20,734 nucleotides of DNA from a virus. The stretch lies in IMG/VR virus record IMGVR_UViG_3300005578_000017, positions 1 to 20,734 of that record; one strand, 5' to 3'. The notes under the pieces were generated by a model. It did not search any database. It was given only the letters and a program-made list of their open reading frames with translations, and was not told the DNA's origin. Shown one piece after another: positions 13,767 to 20,734 of the stretch (its first letter is position 1; each line of letters begins with the position of its first letter). Position numbers and translations under genes: made by a program.

Positions 13767-16700
13767 TTGTCCGACCTAGGCAATATCGGCGACGTATCCG
13801 GCTCAATCACTCTCCGTGACAACTTCGCCGCGGTTACGTCCGCATTGGATCGGGTTGCCAATTCGATTACGCAGGCTTCGACTAAAATGTCCGCCGACGT
13901 GGACAAGTTTAGCCATCACGTCGACGAAACCAATAAACATCTAGAAAATCTTCATAAGACCGGAGAGAGGCTCGGCTCCGGAGCATTATCCTCCATTCTT
14001 CCTAAGCTCGGAGAAGGAGGAGAAATTGCTGAGAAAGTTCTTCAAAAATTAGAGGGTTTATCCGGTACTTTCGAGAAGGCAAGCGAGACAGGAGGGGGAT
14101 TTGCTTCCGTTATATCTGGTATAGGCGCTTCCCTTTTAGAATTAGGCCCATTAATTGCTGCTCTTGCGGTTGCTGCCGTTGCTGCTTCTGCCGCATTTGC
14201 AGGATTTGAGTTTTTAAAATCCGCAGTTGAAGAGGGAATGAAAGCTCAAGTAGTTATTGAGCAATTGAATAATTCCCTTAGAGCCAATGGTGCCGCGGCA
14301 GAATACTCCGCGGCGCAGTTAATGGACTATGCGGAATCTCTAATCGTTGTCACCGGACGTGATGATGATGCAATTATATCTGGGGAGTTAATTCTAACCA
14401 GATTTCATAAAATCGGTCATGATGTATTTCCCGTTGCTACTCGTGCGGCGCTTGATTACGCTCAAGCAACCGGCAAAGACTTAAAGCAAGCTTTTGAACA
14501 AGTCGGAAGGGCACTAGAAGGGGATACCCGCGGCCTTGCAGGGTTTAAGGATGTCGGTTTAGTCTACACCCAAGCTCAAAAGAAAATGATGCTGCAATTG
14601 GTGGAGACGGGACACTCCGCCGAAGAGCAGAAGATAATTCTCGACGATTTAAATAGAGCTATTGGTGGTGCTGCCGAATCATACACGCATACGCTATCGG
14701 GTGGCATCTCTATTGCTCGCGCTGAAATGGAGCAGTTTAAAAAAGAGGTATCGAGTGAAATCATCCCCGTGCTTGAAGATTTGCTAGGAGATCTAGTTGA
14801 TCAAGCCGGTGGATGGGAGAACATAGCAAGAGTCATCAAGGAAACCGCGCACGATATAGGGAATGCAGTCCGGCTTACATTTTCAGGCTTTATCCTCATC
14901 TGGGATCAAGCTCACATAGTTTGGGATTCTTTCCTTTCTACAGTTGTTTCCGGGTTGCAATCCCTCGGCGATGGTGTATTTTCTTTCGTTACGCTAGTTT
15001 CTAGTGCTTGGTCTAAATTGCCGGCCGCTCTAGGTGGCGGAGTTGCCGCAGATGTAACAGATGCATTGAAGGAATTACAGTCTTCTTTTGATTCTACCTT
15101 TGATTCGATCCAAGGTAAGATTGAAAAAAGGCTATCAGTTGAGGCTGACTCCTATGCAAAAACAGTCGAGAGGATCAGAGATCATCGTCTAGCACTAGAA
15201 GGAGATACTGAAGTACATGGAAAGCACAATGATGCGATAGACAAGACAATACAAAAAAATAAAGAGGCCGCGGAGTCTTTTGCTAAATTATCAAAAAGCG
15301 TCATAGATCAGACAAATAGCCTAATTGATAATATCAAAAAAAATTCTGATCTAATTGATCTCTATGAATCAGGTGCAACTCAAAAGCAAATTGACGATAT
15401 AAAGAGATCTCATATTCTCCACATCGCGTACCTTTCCGACGTTGCTAAATTCGGAACAATTGCGGCGGAATCACTAAAGGTTTTACGCGCCGTCGACTAT
15501 GATCTATCAAAGGCCGCGGACGAGGCTAAGAAGTCCTGGGAGGGTGTACAGAAAGCAATAGAAAAAGCTAAATCCACCCAACTAGAATCTATTGATCTAT
15601 TCAAAAATTCCGGGGTTGGCGGTGAGGTTGATACTTCTTCTCTAGATGCTTTAATACAAGCTGAGGATCAATGGAGAGATTTTTCCGCCTCTGTTGCTGC
15701 TGATAATCGAAGCATCGTACAGCAGATAGATGCGACGATAGAGAAGATCAAAGAAGCAGTCAGATTGGGTTATTTGAGCGTTGCCGATGGTGAAGAAGCA
15801 ATAAGTAGGTTACGACGGGAAAAGTGTCAGGAAATACTCGGAAATGCGTCCCAAGTTTTTGGTACTCTCGCGGAAATGTTTGGTGGCTTCTTCCGCTATC
15901 TTCAACAAGCCGTTGATACTCTCCAAAAAGCAGCGCAGACAAAATCTAATGTTTCAAGCCTCGCTTCGAGCATGGGCGCGAGCAGCGGCACCGCGTCCGC
16001 TCTTGGTGCTGTAGGGGCTTACGTTGTCATTGCAAAGGCAATGTACGACGCCTTTGAGTCTCATGCTGCTTCTCGCCTTGCCCGAAAATATGACTATGCG
16101 GCAACGCTCGGAATGGAGGGCACGTACGGTTCTGCGTGGAATCTCGGATCTCTAGATCAGAAGACCCGGGAAGCAAGTCGAGAGATTGGTAAAACTATTG
16201 ATGCATTCGCGGATGCGATCGGCGGAGTCATCTCTACTTTTGCTGGCTTAGAAGTCAAAGTCAGAAAAGATGGAAAATACTTCCGTGCGTTCGTCGAAGG
16301 TCAAATCATCGGTCAATTCGATACTTACGAGCAAGCGGTTCAAGCTGGTTTATTAGCATCTCTGCGGAATGCAAAGACGACGATATCTGGGGTCACCGAT
16401 TTAGTCCGTACCGGCTTAGATCAACTTGCAGCCGCATCCACCAATCATCCAATGTCATCTTTGGATGAAGCCGCAGATTTTCTCACCAAATTAAAAGAAA
16501 TATCACAATTAACTTGGTCATCCGAAGCCCAGCAAGTTGTCCAGTTTACTCAGCATTGGGATTCATTATGGAAGGCATTAACACAGGTTGATACCGTTAC
16601 TCCATCGGTGGTTCAAGGATTCACGGACCTCAGTGATTCGATTATTAATTCTTTTTCCGCATGGCGACGCTCGATTACCGGTGAACAAGAATCACCTGCG

Positions 16701-18524
16701 GAACAGTTGGACCGCCTACAGCGAGAGGGTGCACTATTCAATGCCCGTAAAGCCCTAGAGATCGCCGATCTAGAAGCGAGGAAATTTGCATTAGAGTCTC
16801 GAACACTATTAACTCAAGGTCGAGTCCGACTTATCGATATTAATATTGATCTAGATAACTCTGAGCTAGAGACTTGGAGGACATTTACTCTCGGACGTAA
16901 AACTCTCGTCCAGGCGGATGCAGAACTCACCCAAGCATCGGTATCTATTCTTCAGACACAAATCGATGCCATCAATAGTATCCTCGCTCAGCTCAAAGCC
17001 ATTCCGGATATAGACATTCCATCTCTGCATCTACCAAATATCGGAGGTACTTCCGGCACCGATCGTCAAGGATTTATCGATCGTCTAAACGACATCATCA
17101 ATGCTAGCTTACCGCCGCTTGGGCAACAGTTTGCCCAATATCAAAAGCAAGTCCACGATCTAATTGAAGAACAGAAGAAAATTCATGCTTCGACAGATCT
17201 ATTCCAAAAAGCTCTAGAGGCACTTCGTCAACAATTTCTTAAAAATGTCAGAGATCAAGCAAACGCTCTTGCAGGTACTACTTCAGACTTCGCCCGCCAA
17301 TTAAAAGAGGGTCAAGATTTCTTCGAGCAGATGAGGAAAATTGATCCCTCGAAGGCGTGGCAAACACTCGTCGACAGACTGCAAAAATCCTTCCTTGACA
17401 AGATGAAGGGAGAACTAGAATTACGTATCAATGATTTTGCAGGTATTTCTAATCCAATGCTGCAAATCAGTCTGAATGCAAAAAATCTTATCGCTGATCT
17501 AGAGGAGCTTGGAAAGACCGGAGAGCTGACCGCGGCCCAAATTGTGGCAGCAAAAAAACTCATCGAACAGGGGATTGAATATCAGAAACAATCTGGGATC
17601 AATTCAATCCTTGATAGATTATTCGGATACCTCGAAGGTAGCACCAAATACGCCCAGCAAGCACTAGATTTAAAGAAGAGAGAAATCTCATTACAATTTG
17701 ACTTGATCCGTGCTCAGCTTGAAGCATACGGTGTTCTCGCCAAGTATGCCGGATTAGTCAACGATGCTGAAAATGCAGCACTGAAAGCGGCGGCAAATAA
17801 TTCCACCATTACATCGGTCGCCAATGATAATTTTAAAGATCAGGTAAACCAAGCCGCGGATGCAATGAAGACCGCGGTAGTATCTTTGAAAGATTACCAG
17901 ACTAGTCTACGTACGGATGCTATATTAGGATTAGTTAGTAGTAGAAAGGCACTCGATAATTCAAAGGAGATTTTTGAATCAATATCGGGTAAAGCAAAAT
18001 CCGGTGACCTTACTTCGATTCAGGGATTTCAGGCAGCAGCAGAAACTTATCGTAAGAATCTGTTGGGCTTTAGTCCATCCAGCGAATTAGCGGCGTCAGA
18101 ATTAGCAAAAATCGACGCTGCAATTTCTGTTATCACCGGAAAATATGGGGCTGGATCTACCGTTGATCCGGTTTCGACAAACCTTGCGAAGATCCGAAAT
18201 GTCATCGCTGATCAAACCTCCAATGATAATCAGCTTTCCAATGCAACGATAACTTCTATTAATGCAACGAAAACCACTGTCAACGATGCATCGGATCGGA
18301 TGTCCCATATGGTCATGGCGAGCAACGATAAGACCACAGATCAAGTATCAAAATTAAGAGAAGACTTCAACAAATTTACTTCTGGTGTACTGCTCGCATG
18401 GCGGACTGAGATGAGAAATAATTCTGATCATATGAACGATTTGACAGAGAGGGAATTAGATGAAATGCGGAAGATAAATTCAACACTATCCGGTAAGAAA
18501 CAGAAAGCGGGAATTGGTGGTTGA
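13767..18524 (+). CDS. Tail tape measure protein
   Basis: This 1585-residue protein fixes tail length and probably reaches into the host membrane at DNA entry. It begins MSDLGNIGDVSGSITLRDNF, a typical tape measure start; the initiation codon is TTG 13767, since the first Met inside is residue 41 and the frame has no nearer ATG. Hydrophobic segments lie at about 112-152 (LIAALAVAAVAASAAFAGF), 364-425 and 736-770. Between them are long helical Lys/Glu/Ala-rich stretches and, at 160-330, a conserved region with QLNNSLRANG, SGELILTRFHKIG and DVFPVATRAALDYAQATGKD, as in lambda-like tape measures. At about 0.15 nm per residue it predicts a tail near 235-240 nm. It lacks an obvious lysozyme or peptidase domain. 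Confidence 0.92.
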   Translation: MSDLGNIGDVSGSITLRDNFAAVTSALDRVANSITQASTKMSADVDKFSHHVDETNKHLENLHKTGERLGSGALSSILPKLGEGGEIAEKVLQKLEGLSGTFEKASETGGGFASVISGIGASLLELGPLIAALAVAAVAASAAFAGFEFLKSAVEEGMKAQVVIEQLNNSLRANGAAAEYSAAQLMDYAESLIVVTGRDDDAIISGELILTRFHKIGHDVFPVATRAALDYAQATGKDLKQAFEQVGRALEGDTRGLAGFKDVGLVYTQAQKKMMLQLVETGHSAEEQKIILDDLNRAIGGAAESYTHTLSGGISIARAEMEQFKKEVSSEIIPVLEDLLGDLVDQAGGWENIARVIKETAHDIGNAVRLTFSGFILIWDQAHIVWDSFLSTVVSGLQSLGDGVFSFVTLVSSAWSKLPAALGGGVAADVTDALKELQSSFDSTFDSIQGKIEKRLSVEADSYAKTVERIRDHRLALEGDTEVHGKHNDAIDKTIQKNKEAAESFAKLSKSVIDQTNSLIDNIKKNSDLIDLYESGATQKQIDDIKRSHILHIAYLSDVAKFGTIAAESLKVLRAVDYDLSKAADEAKKSWEGVQKAIEKAKSTQLESIDLFKNSGVGGEVDTSSLDALIQAEDQWRDFSASVAADNRSIVQQIDATIEKIKEAVRLGYLSVADGEEAISRLRREKCQEILGNASQVFGTLAEMFGGFFRYLQQAVDTLQKAAQTKSNVSSLASSMGASSGTASALGAVGAYVVIAKAMYDAFESHAASRLARKYDYAATLGMEGTYGSAWNLGSLDQKTREASREIGKTIDAFADAIGGVISTFAGLEVKVRKDGKYFRAFVEGQIIGQFDTYEQAVQAGLLASLRNAKTTISGVTDLVRTGLDQLAAASTNHPMSSLDEAADFLTKLKEISQLTWSSEAQQVVQFTQHWDSLWKALTQVDTVTPSVVQGFTDLSDSIINSFSAWRRSITGEQESPAEQLDRLQREGALFNARKALEIADLEARKFALESRTLLTQGRVRLIDINIDLDNSELETWRTFTLGRKTLVQADAELTQASVSILQTQIDAINSILAQLKAIPDIDIPSLHLPNIGGTSGTDRQGFIDRLNDIINASLPPLGQQFAQYQKQVHDLIEEQKKIHASTDLFQKALEALRQQFLKNVRDQANALAGTTSDFARQLKEGQDFFEQMRKIDPSKAWQTLVDRLQKSFLDKMKGELELRINDFAGISNPMLQISLNAKNLIADLEELGKTGELTAAQIVAAKKLIEQGIEYQKQSGINSILDRLFGYLEGSTKYAQQALDLKKREISLQFDLIRAQLEAYGVLAKYAGLVNDAENAALKAAANNSTITSVANDNFKDQVNQAADAMKTAVVSLKDYQTSLRTDAILGLVSSRKALDNSKEIFESISGKAKSGDLTSIQGFQAAAETYRKNLLGFSPSSELAASELAKIDAAISVITGKYGAGSTVDPVSTNLAKIRNVIADQTSNDNQLSNATITSINATKTTVNDASDRMSHMVMASNDKTTDQVSKLREDFNKFTSGVLLAWRTEMRNNSDHMNDLTERELDEMRKINSTLSGKKQKAGIGG

Positions 18525-18569
18525 TACAATACCTGATTCAGTAGTTAAATTAGATTTAGATAATTAAAT

Positions 18570-20734
18570 ATGCCTTCCTCTACTCCCCTCGGCGTTTCGT
18601 CTCCGGGAATCTCTGCTCCCGGTGTACCCTATTCAGGAACAGATCTATCAATCGCCAATCCATTTCTGTCTCTACTAGCCGACTCTCAATCTATCCGTAC
18701 TTATCTATTCTATGCTCAGCCTTACGATCCAATCACTCGCCAACGCGTCAACGTGAAAATATCCTCGGACGGATTTGGTTCTGATTCTGTTGACTCTTTA
18801 CCCGATGGTACTTCTGCTAATCATTGGTTTTTTCCTAGCGGTCTAGTCACACCCTATAATGCCTCCAATGACGTCATGCAGAACGGCGTTATCTCTGCCG
18901 GTGGTGGCTCAAGTCAAGTTAAATCCTCGGAATCTGTTTCATCTCAGGATCTATCGTCAATTATGCAAGTAGATCTAACAATAGAAAATATATCTGGTAG
19001 GTTTCGTTCTTTATCCCGATATGAATGGGATCAAGCCCCCTGTCAGATTTTTCTGGGTAGACCAGAGTTTAAATTGAGTGAATTTACGACTCTATTTTCT
19101 GGTGTGTGTGGTGCAATCAATCAAGCTGATACTAGTTTAATCCATATTTTGCTTTTGGACTTCTCGTATTTACTCCAAAAGCCACTTCAAGATTCGGTCT
19201 ATACTGGCATGGGCGCAAGTCTCCGTGGAAATGGCACGAACACCTTTGGTTCTGCGACGGTTTCATGTCCCACTGGAGATATGACGTTAGAATTGTATAT
19301 TCGTCCAAAATCTGTATCTAATACTCAGAGATATCTTGCAGGGTGGAGAAATGGTGCAAGCGGCGCTGGGAAGTTTGTCATCCGATTTCAATCTGGATCA
19401 AATAATGATCTAGTATTCCGGATTGTCGATGATGTAGGGACGGAGTTTGTAGTTCATGGTACCCCACTAACAACTGCTCTACATCGTGTTCATATTGCAG
19501 CAGTTAGGTCAGTAACATTCGGAAAAATGCTAATTTACGTTGACGGAGAATTGATCGATCAAAGTGTAATTACTAGTGCATTCACAACGTCTCTTGATAA
19601 TTTTACTACTCTTCGAGAACCAGATACCTCTACGGGTTTCCTTGATGCTGATATAGACGAGATAAGACTATGGAATACTGCACGTACCATTGATCAGATC
19701 AGAGACAACAAAGATAGAGAGCAGATCGTAGGAACGGCTAATCTGATCAGATATTGGAAACATAACGAAGGAACCGGCTCTATCGCCTTTGAATCAATTT
19801 CCGGTGGATCAACGATCGCCGATCTTACCTATTCTGGAACAGTAAAATGGGTAGGGTCTCTCGAAGGTGGATCAGATATCCAAGGCCAAGCACCTCCAGT
19901 TTACGAAGGGGTGAACAGAGAAGTAAATCCAGTTCTCGTCGACTCGCAGAATTACGTCTATGAGATTAGCAGAAGTCCAGACGTTGGAGTAACTGTTTCT
20001 GACGTGAAAGATAAAGGGTCATCGAGTGGAATTATTATCGATGCTCCGATCTCAGACGTTTATGATTGGACACCGGTAGCAGGACATTGTATTACCAGTT
20101 ATCAAGACGGTAGAACATTGCTCCGTCTTGAATCTGCACCACAAGGAACTCTAACCTGTAAGATAACCGGATCAGTATTAGACGCAGCGGGGATTGTCAA
20201 AAGATTATTTACTGTCTACGGTGGCGTTTATCTATTTCAATTAGACCTAGTTGCATTCAACACAGCATCACTTAATTTTCCACAGATCGTCGGAGATGGT
20301 ATTCGTCTCGATTCAAGTACTACAATCTGGCAATTAGCCCAACGCATCATGTATAAATCTGGTGGTTGGGTGACGGTGACACGATTTGGACTAATTACAG
20401 TAAAGATACTTTCCGAACCATCTACCCCGAAATTCAAATTGACAGAAAGAGACATAGCGGCTAATTCAGTCTCAATCATTGCCCGCACAATCGGTTGCAA
20501 AAGAACAAACCTTGGATACCGTTTCTATCAAACGGTACAACAAGGAACGTCTCTATCCACGTCTTTAACAGAGATCCAAAAATCAGATCTCAGTCAGCAA
20601 TACAGGTATATATCTACGCCCGTTGACCAAAATGTGATTTCTATCCGTCCTGCCGCTATTGACTTGATACAATTAACCGGCTATGATAATCCGGTTGAGG
20701 CTTTAGCAGAAGCTGAAAGACGTCAATCTATCTG
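18570..20734 (+). CDS. Tail hub-like protein with inserted LamG domain (3' end outside window)
   Basis: A frame starting ATG 18570 stays open to the last base, giving 721 residues with the end missing. It is the first gene after the tape measure, where distal tail and hub proteins lie. Residues 40-212 look like a phage tail hub module: TYLFYAQPYDP, VDLTIENISGRFRSL, FTTLFSGVCG, LLDFSYLLQKPL. Residues about 214-402 form a laminin-G/concanavalin-type jelly roll, with GDMTLELYIRPKS, HRVHIAAVR, MLIYVDGELIDQS, DADIDEIRLWNTART and LIRYWKHNEGTG. The hub sequence then resumes: SDIQGQAPPVYEGVNREVNP, VLVDSQNYVYEI, and a C-terminal part with VGDGIRLDSSTTIWQLAQRI. No good ribosome binding site precedes the ATG; a stop codon at 18561 rules out an earlier in-frame start. 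Confidence 0.75.
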   Translation, partial: MPSSTPLGVSSPGISAPGVPYSGTDLSIANPFLSLLADSQSIRTYLFYAQPYDPITRQRVNVKISSDGFGSDSVDSLPDGTSANHWFFPSGLVTPYNASNDVMQNGVISAGGGSSQVKSSESVSSQDLSSIMQVDLTIENISGRFRSLSRYEWDQAPCQIFLGRPEFKLSEFTTLFSGVCGAINQADTSLIHILLLDFSYLLQKPLQDSVYTGMGASLRGNGTNTFGSATVSCPTGDMTLELYIRPKSVSNTQRYLAGWRNGASGAGKFVIRFQSGSNNDLVFRIVDDVGTEFVVHGTPLTTALHRVHIAAVRSVTFGKMLIYVDGELIDQSVITSAFTTSLDNFTTLREPDTSTGFLDADIDEIRLWNTARTIDQIRDNKDREQIVGTANLIRYWKHNEGTGSIAFESISGGSTIADLTYSGTVKWVGSLEGGSDIQGQAPPVYEGVNREVNPVLVDSQNYVYEISRSPDVGVTVSDVKDKGSSSGIIIDAPISDVYDWTPVAGHCITSYQDGRTLLRLESAPQGTLTCKITGSVLDAAGIVKRLFTVYGGVYLFQLDLVAFNTASLNFPQIVGDGIRLDSSTTIWQLAQRIMYKSGGWVTVTRFGLITVKILSEPSTPKFKLTERDIAANSVSIIARTIGCKRTNLGYRFYQTVQQGTSLSTSLTEIQKSDLSQQYRYISTPVDQNVISIRPAAIDLIQLTGYDNPVEALAEAERRQSI

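Noticed and set aside
20237-20500. Antisense 87-codon frame near the window end
   Set aside because: It lies fully inside the long + strand hub-like gene, whose frame stays open through it.

Overview
This window is a phage or prophage structural module. Every gene I can support lies on the + strand in one almost gapless block, and the order is that of a tailed phage with a long, flexible, non-contractile tail (siphovirus-like). There are an HK97-type capsid, a lambda-type tail tube, a G/GT frameshift cassette and a 1585-residue tape measure, but no sheath or baseplate-wedge genes. Base composition looks intermediate. TTG and GTG starts are used for several core genes, and Shine-Dalgarno sites are of the GGAG/AGGA type. 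This fits a Gram-negative-type host. A spirochaete such as Leptospira is a guess from codon style only; no host gene, integrase, att site or tRNA is present to settle host or lysogeny.

Layout. (1) 3-335: C-terminal end of a Mu gpF-like head morphogenesis protein. (2) 337-525: small Cys-containing protein. (3) 528-2696: prohead protease joined to scaffold, with a probable internal start at 2112 that would release the scaffold alone. (4) 2764-4329: decoration protein and major capsid protein. (5) 4377-5268: three small head proteins. (6) 5271-6479: head-tail adaptor (DnaT-like family), two very small reading frames, and a head-closure protein. (7) 6543-8889: accessory cassette of a SAM methyltransferase, a 55-residue protein and a GT-B glycosyltransferase. 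(8) 8880-9305: HK97 gp10-like tail completion protein. (9) 9302-11133: second accessory cassette, a collagen-like fibre protein and a small Cys-rich protein, both with Sec-type signal peptides. (10) 11156-12591: tail terminator with an extra N-terminal half, and tail tube protein. (11) 12644-13548: tail assembly chaperones G and G-T, joined by a -1 frameshift at GGGAAAC. (12) 13538-13747: double zinc-knuckle protein. (13) 13767-18524: tape measure protein. (14) 18570 to the window end: tail hub-like protein carrying an inserted LamG-type sugar-binding domain, running off the window.

How it works together. Genes 1-5 build and mature the procapsid, 6 and 8 form the neck, and 10-14 build the tail. 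The conserved neck order is opened at two places by non-structural cargo: a glycan-modifying pair, and a pair of predicted exported proteins. Many junctions are 4-base ATGA/GTGA overlaps, so translation is probably coupled across the block. I saw no convincing promoter or terminator, and no stretch over 300 bases lacks a gene.

The observations most worth following are the internal scaffold start marked by an exact 13-base duplicate of the decoration gene's ribosome binding context, the complete frameshift element, the methyltransferase/glycosyltransferase pair near a Thr-containing collagen fibre, the signal peptides on phage structural-operon proteins, and the LamG insertion in the tail hub.
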